Below are positions 39,513 through 48,148 of a stretch of DNA of 64,000 bases, piece by piece. The stretch spans positions 142,294 to 206,293 of the forward strand of contig JAFEEL010000033.1 in NCBI GenBank assembly GCA_018241125.1, in the 5' to 3' direction. The DNA comes from Pseudomonadota bacterium. GTDB taxonomy: Bacteria; Pseudomonadota; Gammaproteobacteria; Xanthomonadales; Xanthomonadaceae. Made by a program: the position numbers and the translations under genes. Position 1 is the stretch's first letter; each line of letters opens with the position of its first letter. The notes beneath the pieces were generated by a model. The model made no database searches and had not been told where the DNA came from. It was given only the letters and a program-made list of their open reading frames with translations.

Positions 39513-40027
39513 TGGCGAGCAAGGTCGCCGCAGTGAGCCCGTCCCGGCCGTCGCAAGACGGCCGCGACGATACCGGCGCGCAGGATCTGGAAGTCCTGCA
39601 CCCCGAGCGCGTCATCCACATCGGTGGCTCAGAGGTGACGGTGCGCGAATACGGCTTTCTCGCGGGCTTGCGCCTGCAAGCCGCCGCCGCGCCCATCGTG
39701 GCCGCGCTGGCCGATGCCGCCGAGCGCGGGCTGAATCTGGCCGCGATCCAGGGCGTGCTGGCCGCGCACCCGGCGCAGATCGTCGCATTGCTGGCGGCGG
39801 CAACGGATTTGCCGCCGGCGCAAATCGAAGCGCTGCCCGACGACGAAGGCCAGTTGTTGCTGCTGACCTGGTGGGCGGTGAACGCCGGTTTTTTCGTGCG
39901 GCGGGTCGCGACGGCCATCGCGGCCCGGCGCGCGGCCGAGGCGTCCGCTGGGCAGACCTCTACGCCGTCCTCATCGCCCACGGACACGATTTCTCCCGAC
40001 TCGGCCACTACACCGGCAGGCAACTGA
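39512..40027 (+). CDS. Tail assembly chaperone, zero-frame product
   Basis: A 171-aa protein (VIHIGGSEVTVREYGFLAGL, then LLLLTWWAVNAGFFVRRVAT) with a low-complexity Ser/Thr/Pro end. It sits between tail tube and tape measure, the position of lambda gpG. A TTTTTTC heptamer in the correct phase (39889-39895) could shift ribosomes -1 into an overlapping frame that continues to 40152, giving a lambda G-GT-like pair. Confidence 0.8.
   Translation: MASKVAAVSPSRPSQDGRDDTGAQDLEVLHPERVIHIGGSEVTVREYGFLAGLRLQAAAAPIVAALADAAERGLNLAAIQGVLAAHPAQIVALLAAATDLPPAQIEALPDDEGQLLLLTWWAVNAGFFVRRVATAIAARRAAEASAGQTSTPSSSPTDTISPDSATTPAGN
39889..39895 (+). promoter_or_regulatory. Candidate -1 ribosomal frameshift site
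   Basis: T TTT TTC in phase with the chaperone gene (codons GGT TTT TTC) is a classic X XXY YYZ slippery heptamer. The -1 frame is open from here to 40152 and encodes a well-formed domain (WADLYAVLIAHGHDFSRLGH) upstream of the only ATG in that frame, at 40027. Confidence 0.6.
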
Positions 40028-40152
40028 TGCTGTTCTACCGCGCCGCCACCGCCATCGACCGCCGCGCCCGCGCCGCCCGCATTGCCGACGTGAACCTCGG
40101 CTTCGCCGGCGGCAAGGATGCCCAACGCGCCCTGCGCGAGCTGGAGGACTGA
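40027..40152 (+). CDS. Tail assembly chaperone, -1 frame segment (gpT-like)
   Basis: From ATG 40027 (TGATG overlap) this frame gives 41 aa (MLFYRAATAIDRRARAARIA, DVNLGFAGGKDAQRAL). The conserved-looking part starts earlier, around 39940, without a start codon, which argues that the main product is a frameshift fusion with the upstream chaperone. A short stand-alone protein from 40027 remains possible. Confidence 0.65.
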   Translation: MLFYRAATAIDRRARAARIADVNLGFAGGKDAQRALRELED

Positions 40153-40153
40153 C

Positions 40154-43100
40154 ATGGCCGGCTCCGGCGATCTGACGCTGGCCCTGCGCATCCAGGCCGA
40201 TGTCGCCCAGGCCAACGCCGCGCTGAAGCAAACCTCGGCGCAGATCGACGCGGTCGGCGCATCCGCCAAGCAGGCCAGTTCGGGATCGGCCAGCTACACC
40301 GCGCAGATGAGCGCGCAAGTGGCCGCCAGCCAGAAGGCCGGCGTCGCCGCCAAGGACTTGGCCGAATCGCTGGCGCTGATGGGCAAAATTGACCCCGCCG
40401 GGGCCAAGCTCGGCCAGCTCGACGCGCTGGAGGCGCAACTGGGGCGGCTGCACAAGGCCGGCGCGATCGGCGCGGCGGACTTCGAGCACCTGGGAGGGAT
40501 TCTCACCGCCCAGCGCAACAAGCTGGCCGCTGCCGGCGAGGGTGCGGAAAAAGCCGCCGCCGGCATGGCGCATCTGTCACTGAACACCAGCTTCGCGCGG
40601 CGCGAGTTCGGACGGCTGGGCACCGACATTCTCACCGGCAACTACGGACGGCTGGAACAAACCTCGCTCACCCTGGCCAACGCCACCGGCCTGCTCGGGC
40701 CGCTGTTCACCGCTACCGGCGCGGCCATCGCCGGCGTGGTGGCCGTCATCGGCGGCTACATCGCCGCCGTAGCCGCCGGCGAGGCGCAGCAACACGAACT
40801 GGAAACCGCGCTGATCGCCACCGGCAACGTGGCCGGCACCACCGCCGGCCAACTGGGCGCGATGCGCGACCGCATCGGCCAGGCCACCGGCAGCTTTGGC
40901 GATGCGCAAACGGCGCTGATCGTGCTGGCGCAGTCGGGCAAGCTCGGCGCGCAGTCGCTGGAATCCCTCGGTCGCAGCGCGGTCAACCTCAGCCAGCTCA
41001 CCGGGGAGTCGGTGGACAAGGTGGCCGCCGAGATCGCCAAGATCGGCGACGCACCGTCAAAAACCATCGTCGAACTAAACGACAAATATCACTTCCTGAC
41101 GCTGGCGACGTACGAGCAGATTCGGGCGCTGGAGGATCAGGGCAATGCGCAGGCGGCCACAGGCATCGCCACGCATGCGTTGCAGGACGCGACCGATCAA
41201 GCCACCGAGGAGATGAAAAAGAAAACCGGCATCTTGGCGCGCGCATGGGACGCGGTGACCGACGCGATCAAGGGCGCAATACAAGCGGCAAAAGATGCGG
41301 GGCGCACCGATACGGATTACTTGCTGAATATCGCAAAAATAAATCTCAAATACGCGAGGGATAAGGTCTCGGCAGAAGGCAATTACGTCGATCCGATCGA
41401 CGCCGCGGCGCTATCGAAAGCAAAGGCGGAACAGCACCGTTTGATGATGGCCAGCGTGGGAGAGTCGCTTGCCGCGCAATTACAGATGTTTCAGCAGATG
41501 GCTTCGGATGCCGGCATCAAGGCCACCTCGCAAGCTGCCGACATGACCAAACAGTTGCGCGAGCAAACGGTGCAGATGGGACAGCAGACGGAGCTGGCGC
41601 GGGTCAAGTACCAGATCGAGCAGGGCAGTCTCAAGGGCGCTTCGGACTCCGCCAAACAACAACTACTCGCCGCTGCCGCCGCCAAGGACGCCGAACAGGC
41701 GCGGCTGGACGCCCAGCGCAAGGGCGGTGGCCGCGCTGGCGGCCTGGGCATCGATCGCGCCCAGCTTGCCGACGACGTGGCGGCCTACCAGAGCGCGTGG
41801 CAGACCGCGCAGAAAACCTTCGGCAACGCCGAGCGCCAACTCGACGCCCAGCGCAAGGCGGACGCGATTTCCGACAAGGCGTATTTCGCGGCCAAGCAGG
41901 CCGACATCGATGCGCTGCTGGCCGCCCAGCTCAAGGCGCTGGCCGCCGAGCGCGCCGGGCTGCTGGCGCACGCCACCACCGCCGCCCAGCGCATCCGCGT
42001 GGATGGGCAAGTGCGCGATATAGATGCCAAGGTCGAACAGGCCCGGCAGGACGCCGCCGCCAAGACCGACGAGCTGCAACAGCGCAGCGCCGAGAACGAC
42101 AAGCAGCGCGCGCAGCAATACAGCCAGCTCCAGCAGCAGTATTACGAGGCCATCGGCGACACCGGCGCGGCGCAGTTGCTGCGGGTGCAAGAGCAGTTCG
42201 ACAAGGCGATGCAGACCATGACCGCCGCCGCCAACACCGATGGGCAGAAGATCGCCAAGGAGTTGTTCGATGTCGAAACCGCACGCGCGCATCTGGCGCA
42301 GATCGAGCAGGCCGCCGAGCGCGCTTTCGGGCAGATCGACCTGATCTCCCAACGCGCCAGCGCCGACCAACAGGCCGGGTTGATCACAGAGCGCGCCGCG
42401 CGCCAGCAGGTGATCGACGCCAACCTGCGCTATGCGCAGTCCCTGCAAAAAGACATCGTCGCCGCCAAGGCGTTGGCGGATGCGACCAACAATCGATCCG
42501 ACATCCTGCACTACGAGCAGTTGGTGGAAAAAGTCCGCGAGCTGACACTGGTCACCAGCGCCCTCGGGCAGCAAGTGCAGACCACTCTGACCGACAGCTT
42601 TTCGAGTTTCCTGCAAAACGTCTTCACGCGGGCGCAAAACCTGCGTCAAGCCTTCGCCGATCTGTTCCGTTCCATCGCCCAGGGGCTGGCCAAGATCGCC
42701 GCCGACAACATCTCCCAGACCCTGTTCGCCAAGCTGCACTCGCTGTTCAACCCCGGATCGAGCCCGGCAGCATCCGCTGCCGGCAATGCCGCCAGCGCGG
42801 CCGCATTGACCACCGCCGCCGGCGCGGCTGCGCCGATTCTGGGTGCCGGCGTCACCGCAGGGGGCGCGACCGCGGCCACCGCGATGAGCACGGCGATCAT
42901 CACTGCCGGCGCAACCGCTGCCACCGAGATGGCCACCGCCATCGCCAGTGCCGGCATCGCTGGCGGCGCCGGGAATTCGGGCGGAGGTGCTCTGTCGATC
43001 GGGCGCTCAATCGCCGATATCGTGGCCGGTGTGCCCGGTGCCGCCACCGGCGGCGCGGTCGATGGCCCCGGCACCGAAACCTCCGATTCCATCCTCGCGC

Positions 43101-43408
43101 GCCTGTCGCGCGGTGAGTATGTCGTCAACGCCCGCGCCGTGCGCGCGATCGGCGTGCACAACCTGCACGCGATCAATCAGCGGCGCTTCCCGGCGTTCGC
43201 GCAAGGCGGCCCGGTTGGTCCGGTACCGCGCTTGGCCGAAGGCCCGGTCGGCGGCCACGGCCTGCGCCCGCAGGTGGTGAAGATCGTGCCGGTGTTCGAT
43301 CCGGCGCAGATCGCCGGGGCGATGGCCAGCCGTGCCGGCGAGCAAGTCCACCTGATGCACTTCCGCAACAACCTGCCCGCCCTGCGGGCGATGCTGGGGA
43401 CGCGCTGA
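40154..43408 (+). CDS. Tail tape measure protein
   Basis: A 1084-aa protein. A coiled N-terminal region (ALRIQADVAQANAALKQTSA) precedes hydrophobic helices near residues 180-215 (ATGAAIAGVVAVIGGYIAAVA). Long Ala/Gln/Lys coiled coils fill the middle, and the C-terminus has RQAFADLFRSIAQGLAKIAA and ILARLSRGEYVVNARAVRAI. This is the PF06791-like tape measure pattern. Its length predicts a tail of roughly 160 nm at 1.5 angstrom per residue. ATG 40154 is one base after the chaperone stop. Confidence 0.93.
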   Translation: MAGSGDLTLALRIQADVAQANAALKQTSAQIDAVGASAKQASSGSASYTAQMSAQVAASQKAGVAAKDLAESLALMGKIDPAGAKLGQLDALEAQLGRLHKAGAIGAADFEHLGGILTAQRNKLAAAGEGAEKAAAGMAHLSLNTSFARREFGRLGTDILTGNYGRLEQTSLTLANATGLLGPLFTATGAAIAGVVAVIGGYIAAVAAGEAQQHELETALIATGNVAGTTAGQLGAMRDRIGQATGSFGDAQTALIVLAQSGKLGAQSLESLGRSAVNLSQLTGESVDKVAAEIAKIGDAPSKTIVELNDKYHFLTLATYEQIRALEDQGNAQAATGIATHALQDATDQATEEMKKKTGILARAWDAVTDAIKGAIQAAKDAGRTDTDYLLNIAKINLKYARDKVSAEGNYVDPIDAAALSKAKAEQHRLMMASVGESLAAQLQMFQQMASDAGIKATSQAADMTKQLREQTVQMGQQTELARVKYQIEQGSLKGASDSAKQQLLAAAAAKDAEQARLDAQRKGGGRAGGLGIDRAQLADDVAAYQSAWQTAQKTFGNAERQLDAQRKADAISDKAYFAAKQADIDALLAAQLKALAAERAGLLAHATTAAQRIRVDGQVRDIDAKVEQARQDAAAKTDELQQRSAENDKQRAQQYSQLQQQYYEAIGDTGAAQLLRVQEQFDKAMQTMTAAANTDGQKIAKELFDVETARAHLAQIEQAAERAFGQIDLISQRASADQQAGLITERAARQQVIDANLRYAQSLQKDIVAAKALADATNNRSDILHYEQLVEKVRELTLVTSALGQQVQTTLTDSFSSFLQNVFTRAQNLRQAFADLFRSIAQGLAKIAADNISQTLFAKLHSLFNPGSSPAASAAGNAASAAALTTAAGAAAPILGAGVTAGGATAATAMSTAIITAGATAATEMATAIASAGIAGGAGNSGGGALSIGRSIADIVAGVPGAATGGAVDGPGTETSDSILARLSRGEYVVNARAVRAIGVHNLHAINQRRFPAFAQGGPVGPVPRLAEGPVGGHGLRPQVVKIVPVFDPAQIAGAMASRAGEQVHLMHFRNNLPALRAMLGTR

Positions 43409-44259
43409 TGGCCCACGCGATCGGTCACGTCGATAACACCGGCTCCGAGGGGCTGGCGCACTGGCAGTTGCTGGCGCTGCTCAAGACCCTGGGCGAGGCC
43501 AACGGCTGGACGACGCTGCGCTACACCACGCCCACCGACGGCAGCCCGCGCGAGCTGATCTTGCAGGGTGTCGGGTTGTCGGGTGCCGAGCAAATCTTCA
43601 TCGGCTTTCGCACCTACCACGACGCCACCGCAGACTATTACAACGTGTCGGTGGCCGCGTTCACCGGCTATGTCGGTGCCGCCGCATTCAATGCCCAGCC
43701 CGGCTGGCATGAGATGGGCCTGTGCGCGCACAACCGCCGCATCGACTACTGGATCGCGGTCAACGCCCAGCGCTTCGCGTTCGCGCTGAAAGTCGGCACG
43801 CCGGTGTACGAGCTGGGGTATGTCGGAAAGTATTTCTGCTACGCCACCCCCGGCCAGTATCCGTACCCGATGGCGGTGATCGGCACCCTCAACGGCACGC
43901 CGGCCACGCGCTACTCGGATGTCACCGCCGCCCATTCTTCGGGGGCAAAGGGCGCGCTGGCGCAGGGCGCGGTGCGCGATCAGATGGGCACCTGGCAGCA
44001 GTTCTTCAACCAGCCCTTCACCGGCGAAACCAACAACGCCGCCGCCATCCGCCGCGACACCGGCGGCCAGTATTCGGCGCTGCCGTCGGTGCTCTACAAC
44101 GGCCACAACGTCTGGGGCGAGCTGGACGGCGTGCGCTACGTGTGCGGCTTCGACAACGTGGTGGAGAACACTGCGACCATCGACGGTGTGGCCCAGGTGG
44201 TGGTGCAAGACGTGTTCCGCACCGGCATCGGCGATTACTTCTTGCTGGAGTTGAACTGA
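43408..44259 (+). CDS. Tail tip structural protein A
   Basis: A 283-aa protein directly after the tape measure gene (TGATG overlap). It starts with a helix and NGWTTLRYTTPTDGSPREL, then beta-rich segments with many aromatic residues (FAFALKVGTPVYELGYVGKY). The order matches the B3/D3112-like siphoviruses, where such proteins build the tail tip. It appears related in layout to the next gene, suggesting tandem duplication. Confidence 0.7.
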   Translation: MAHAIGHVDNTGSEGLAHWQLLALLKTLGEANGWTTLRYTTPTDGSPRELILQGVGLSGAEQIFIGFRTYHDATADYYNVSVAAFTGYVGAAAFNAQPGWHEMGLCAHNRRIDYWIAVNAQRFAFALKVGTPVYELGYVGKYFCYATPGQYPYPMAVIGTLNGTPATRYSDVTAAHSSGAKGALAQGAVRDQMGTWQQFFNQPFTGETNNAAAIRRDTGGQYSALPSVLYNGHNVWGELDGVRYVCGFDNVVENTATIDGVAQVVVQDVFRTGIGDYFLLELN

Positions 44260-45188
44260 TGGCCTACGTGTCCGGCACCGCCTCCACCTTCGCCGCGCTG
44301 CTGGCCGGCCTGCAAAGCGCGTGCACCGCCAACGGCTGGACGCTCGACGGCAACGTGCTGCACAAGGGCACCTGCTTCGTGGAGGCCATCGTCGTCCCGC
44401 AGGACTTCCCCTGCCTGCGCGTGCAGGCCGGCACCGGCGTGGCCGGCGGTGCGCTCACCGGGCGCAGCGACATCGGCGGCGCGCAGTTGGGCACGTCCGC
44501 GAGCAACGACACCGCCTATTACTCCACCATTCCCATCGACGTGCCCTTCGTGTTCCCGCTGAGTTACGAGGTGCACATCCACAGCGCCCCCGATGAGGTG
44601 TACCTCGTCGTCAACTACGCCGCCCGCTTCTATCAGTTCGTCGCCTTCGGGCAGTCCGCACAGCCGGGGCTTTCCGGCTCGGGCAACTGGTATGCGGGCA
44701 CTGATATCGCATCGAACCGGGCTGTGAGCAGTGCCAGCATCCTCGCGGACGGCGGCCGAATGGCGGCGGCCGCATTGAATGGCGGTCTGGCGATGTGCCG
44801 GTACGATTCCTCTCAGGGCTATTCCAACAACGCCGCCTGCCACCACGCCCTCGATGCCGGCGCCAGCGCCTGGCAGATCGAGGGCGCCTGGCGCGACTGG
44901 TATGACCTGAACGCCAACACGCCCTCGGCCTTCAACTCCGAAGCGGTGCTGATCCCGGTGCGGATGTACGCCTACCGCCCGAGCGGCTTCGTATCGGTGG
45001 TGGCCGAGCTGGCGCATGCGCGCTTCGTCAACATCGGCTCGCTCGACGATCAGCAGATCATCACCCTGGGCACCGATCGCTGGAAGGTGTATCCGTGGTG
45101 GGCGCGCGGCGCGGTATACGACGCCATCGGCCACAACGGCAACTATTCCGGCCTCAACGGCCACGCCCTGCGCTACGACGGGCCATGA
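44259..45188 (+). CDS. Tail tip structural protein B
   Basis: A 309-aa beta-rich protein (MAYVSGTASTFAALLAGLQS, ACTANGWTLDGNVLHKGTCF). It shares with its upstream neighbour the short N-terminal helix, an ANGWT motif and a later aromatic RF...G...G strand pattern (VNYAARFYQFVAFGQSA). ATG 44259 lies in a TGATG overlap. Virion structural role inferred from place and composition. Confidence 0.7.
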   Translation: MAYVSGTASTFAALLAGLQSACTANGWTLDGNVLHKGTCFVEAIVVPQDFPCLRVQAGTGVAGGALTGRSDIGGAQLGTSASNDTAYYSTIPIDVPFVFPLSYEVHIHSAPDEVYLVVNYAARFYQFVAFGQSAQPGLSGSGNWYAGTDIASNRAVSSASILADGGRMAAAALNGGLAMCRYDSSQGYSNNAACHHALDAGASAWQIEGAWRDWYDLNANTPSAFNSEAVLIPVRMYAYRPSGFVSVVAELAHARFVNIGSLDDQQIITLGTDRWKVYPWWARGAVYDAIGHNGNYSGLNGHALRYDGP

Positions 45189-46894
45189 CCGCACTGGCCG
45201 CCCGCATCGCGCAATCCCCGCTCGGCGCGTACCCGAATGCGCGCATCAGCGCCGATCTGAACGCGTATCGGGTCGATTACTGGCCGGCGCACCAAGACGC
45301 CGCCACGCCCGGCGCGGTGATCGCGCTCACCCGCGCCGTCGCCGTCGCGCACCCGCGCACGCTGGCCGCCAGCGCGGGGCGCAGCTACATGGACGACTAT
45401 TACTACCGCATCCACCTGCGCCCGGCCGTGTTGAATTTGGGCACGCTGGCCAACGCGCAAAGCCGCCCGGTCGAGGTGTGGAATGCGTGGCCGGCCAGCG
45501 CGCAAACGCTCACCGGTACGCCGTTGGCTGGCGATGCCGGCATCGCCGTCACCGCGCCGGCGGCATTCCCCGTCGCCTTCGCGCCGCTGCAAGCCCGCAC
45601 CTGGTCGGTTGCGGTGGGCTTGGATGGCCCCCCGAACATCGCCGCCACGCTCACTTTCACCTTCGCCGATGCCACCCAGACGGTGACGCTGCCGATCACC
45701 GGCACCCGGCTGCTGCTGTGGGCGTGGACGCCGGACTGGAGCAATGGCATCACCGAGCGGCTGAGTTGGAAAACCGACGTACTGCAAAGCCTCACCGGGG
45801 CCGAACAGCGCCGCGCGCTGCGGCTGTCGCCGCGGGTGACGTGGGATTTCGATGCGCTGGCGTGCGGCGATGACCGCGCGCGGATGCAGAACACCCTGTT
45901 CGCCGGCGTTGGCCGACATTGGGGCGTGCCGATCTGGCACGACGTGGAACTGCTGACCGCCCCGGTTGCCGCTGGCGCAACGGCATTGCCCACGGCGGGT
46001 GGTCGCGATTACCAGCCCGGCAGCTTGCTGGTGCTGATCGGTGCCGATTCGGCGCACATCGAGGCCGTCGAGGTGGCCGCGGCGACGAACACCATCATCA
46101 CACTGGTCACCGCCTTGCAAAACACCTGGGCACCCGGCACGCGCATGTACCCGGCGCGGGTGGCTCAGATGCTCGACACCCCGAAGATCACCCGCGAAAC
46201 CGACAGCGTGCTCAGCGTGCAGGTGCAGTTGCAATCGGCACAGCCGATGGATTATCCGGCCGCGCCGCCGACTACCCTCTATCGCGGGCTGCCGGTGCTC
46301 GAAACCGCGCCGGTCGAAGGCGGCTTGAGCGGCGGCTGGCAGCGCGTGGCCACCACCCAGGACAACGACTGCGGCATCCCGGCCCTCATCGACACCGCCG
46401 GAGTGGGCTTTGCCTCCCGCCAGCACGCGTGGATGTGCGCCGGGCGCACCGCCCACAACGCCCTGCGCGGGCTGCTCTACGCGCTGGCCGGGCGCGTGGG
46501 TGCCGTGTGGTGGCCCAGTTTCAGCGCCGATTTCCGCCCCGTCGCGCCCATCGGCGCGGCCGACAGCACCCTGCGCGTGGCCAACGTCGGCTATGCGCGC
46601 CTGTCGCCTGCTGCCAGCATGCGCCGCGACATCCGCATCGAGCTGGCCGACGGCAGCGCGCTGCATCGGCGCATCGTCGCCGCGATCCAGATCGACGCCG
46701 GCACCGAGCAACTGGCCATCGATACGCCGCTGGGCATGGACGTGCCGGTGTCCGCCGTGCGCCGGATCAGCTATCTCACCCTGGCCCGGCTGGATGCCGA
46801 CGACATCGAGCTGCTCCACGATACCGACGCCGACGGCGTCACGGAGTGCACGGTGCCGCTGCGCGCATTGCGCGACGATCTGGAGGCGGCATGA
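45185..46894 (+). CDS. Distal tail / baseplate-like protein
   Basis: A 569-aa protein, mostly beta structure. It has an N-terminal VDYWPAHQDAATPGAVIAL region, a WSNGITERLSWKTDVLQS middle that resembles distal tail protein domains, and a C-terminal half with WPSFSADFRPVAPIGAADS. It precedes a DUF2163-like gene in an ATGA overlap, as in other transposable siphoviruses. Confidence 0.7.
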   Translation: MTALAARIAQSPLGAYPNARISADLNAYRVDYWPAHQDAATPGAVIALTRAVAVAHPRTLAASAGRSYMDDYYYRIHLRPAVLNLGTLANAQSRPVEVWNAWPASAQTLTGTPLAGDAGIAVTAPAAFPVAFAPLQARTWSVAVGLDGPPNIAATLTFTFADATQTVTLPITGTRLLLWAWTPDWSNGITERLSWKTDVLQSLTGAEQRRALRLSPRVTWDFDALACGDDRARMQNTLFAGVGRHWGVPIWHDVELLTAPVAAGATALPTAGGRDYQPGSLLVLIGADSAHIEAVEVAAATNTIITLVTALQNTWAPGTRMYPARVAQMLDTPKITRETDSVLSVQVQLQSAQPMDYPAAPPTTLYRGLPVLETAPVEGGLSGGWQRVATTQDNDCGIPALIDTAGVGFASRQHAWMCAGRTAHNALRGLLYALAGRVGAVWWPSFSADFRPVAPIGAADSTLRVANVGYARLSPAASMRRDIRIELADGSALHRRIVAAIQIDAGTEQLAIDTPLGMDVPVSAVRRISYLTLARLDADDIELLHDTDADGVTECTVPLRALRDDLEAA

Positions 46895-47712
46895 GCTTCA
46901 CCGCCCGCGAAACCTCGATCCGCGCCGGGCAGCCCATCGAGCTGTTCGACTTTCGGCGCGGCCCGGTGCATTGGCGCTACACCGGTGCCGACCGCGACAT
47001 CGTGCAGGCCGGCATCGCCTACAGCGCCGGGGCGTGGTCCACCCAAGGCTTCACCGCCAGCGGCGACCCGACACAGGAAACCCTCACTGTGTCCGGCCCG
47101 CTCAGCGCCGGCATCGCCGAACCGTTCGCGGCCTTGAGCCCGTCCGATCCGGTGTACCTGACCATCTACCACCTGCATGCCGGCGATACCGACGCGGCAG
47201 CGTGGTGGGTGGGGCAGGTAACCAGCTCGCTGCGCAAACCCGATCACATCGAGTTCAGCGGTGAGTCGGTGGTCACCGCGCAGTCCGCGCAGGGCCTGCG
47301 CATGGGCTGGCAGAAGAGCTGCCCGCACGCGATCTACGATGTCGGCTGCGGGCTCGACCCGGCGGCGTTTTCGTTCGCCGCCATCGTCACCGGCGTCAGC
47401 GGCAACACCGTGACCGCCGCGCCCTTCGCCGACCCGAGCAAAACCCCGCCCGGGCGGCTGGCCGGCGGCTTCTTGAGCTTTGCGGTCGATGGCGGCCTGC
47501 TCGAACGCCGCGCCATCGTCGCCCACGCCGGCGACACCGTCACTCTGCTCGGCACCACCCAAGGCATCGGCGTGGGCACGGCGGTCACGGCCAGCTTGGG
47601 CTGCGACCAGACCCTGGCGACCTGTCACGACGTGTTCAACAACCTGCCCAACTACGGCGGCGTCCCCGGCCTGCCGGCGGTATCGCCGTTCGAGCAAAGC
47701 CCTTTCATCTGA
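46891..47712 (+). CDS. Tail hub protein, DUF2163 / phiJL001 gp84-like
   Basis: A 273-aa protein with the family's C-terminal signature CDQTLATCHDVFNNLPNYGG ahead of VPGLPAVSPFEQSPF, and the N-terminal RETSIRAGQPIELFDFRRGP. The cysteines in SCPHAIYDVGCGL and CDQTLATC probably form disulfides or bind metal (an Fe-S-binding hub has been described for related proteins in GTA-like tails). Hub between distal tail and fibre. Confidence 0.85.
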   Translation: MSFTARETSIRAGQPIELFDFRRGPVHWRYTGADRDIVQAGIAYSAGAWSTQGFTASGDPTQETLTVSGPLSAGIAEPFAALSPSDPVYLTIYHLHAGDTDAAAWWVGQVTSSLRKPDHIEFSGESVVTAQSAQGLRMGWQKSCPHAIYDVGCGLDPAAFSFAAIVTGVSGNTVTAAPFADPSKTPPGRLAGGFLSFAVDGGLLERRAIVAHAGDTVTLLGTTQGIGVGTAVTASLGCDQTLATCHDVFNNLPNYGGVPGLPAVSPFEQSPFI

Positions 47713-47732
47713 GCATTGATCGAGGATTGAGC

Positions 47733-47954
47733 ATGATTTGGAACATCATCCTGCTGGTCATCAGCGCCGCCCTGAGCTTCGCCAACCGGCCAAAGCCGCC
47801 GGCACCGGCCAAGCTGTCGGACTTCCATCTGCCGCAGATCACCGAGGGCACGCCGCAGCAGGTGGTGTTCGGCGATTGTTGGCTGGCCGACTGGATGATC
47901 CTGGGCTACGGCAACTACCGCACCCGTCCGATCAAGGCCAGCGGCGGCAAATGA
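47733..47954 (+). CDS. Small membrane-anchored tail-region protein
   Basis: A 73-aa protein with an N-terminal hydrophobic segment (IWNIILLVISAALSFANRP) and a soluble end containing VVFGDCWLADWMILGYGNY. ATG 47733 follows CGAGGA with good spacing; TTG 47727 is a less likely start. It overlaps the next gene by 4 nt. This small gene recurs before the central tail gene in similar phages. Role unknown. Confidence 0.7.
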   Translation: MIWNIILLVISAALSFANRPKPPAPAKLSDFHLPQITEGTPQQVVFGDCWLADWMILGYGNYRTRPIKASGGK

Positions 47955-48148
47955 GCCTGACCGTCACCATGCGCCACGTTCGCCAAGCGCGCCTGTGCGC
48001 ACGCGGCGCGCGCGCGTGGTTTGCCGCGCACGGGCTGGATTGGTCGGCGTTCGTCCGCCACGGACTGCCGATTGCGCAAGTCGAGGCCATCGACGATGCC
48101 TTCGCGCAGGCCGTCGCCGCCGCCGCGCGCGCCGAGGGTGCGCCATGA
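47951..48148 (+). CDS. Small tail-region protein of unknown function
   Basis: A 65-aa helical protein (MRHVRQARLCARGARAWFAA, HGLDWSAFVRHGLPIAQVEA). ATGA overlaps join it to both neighbours. No family name recognised, though the RxARLCxRGARxWF pattern looks conserved in phage tail modules. Confidence 0.68.
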   Translation: MSLTVTMRHVRQARLCARGARAWFAAHGLDWSAFVRHGLPIAQVEAIDDAFAQAVAAAARAEGAP

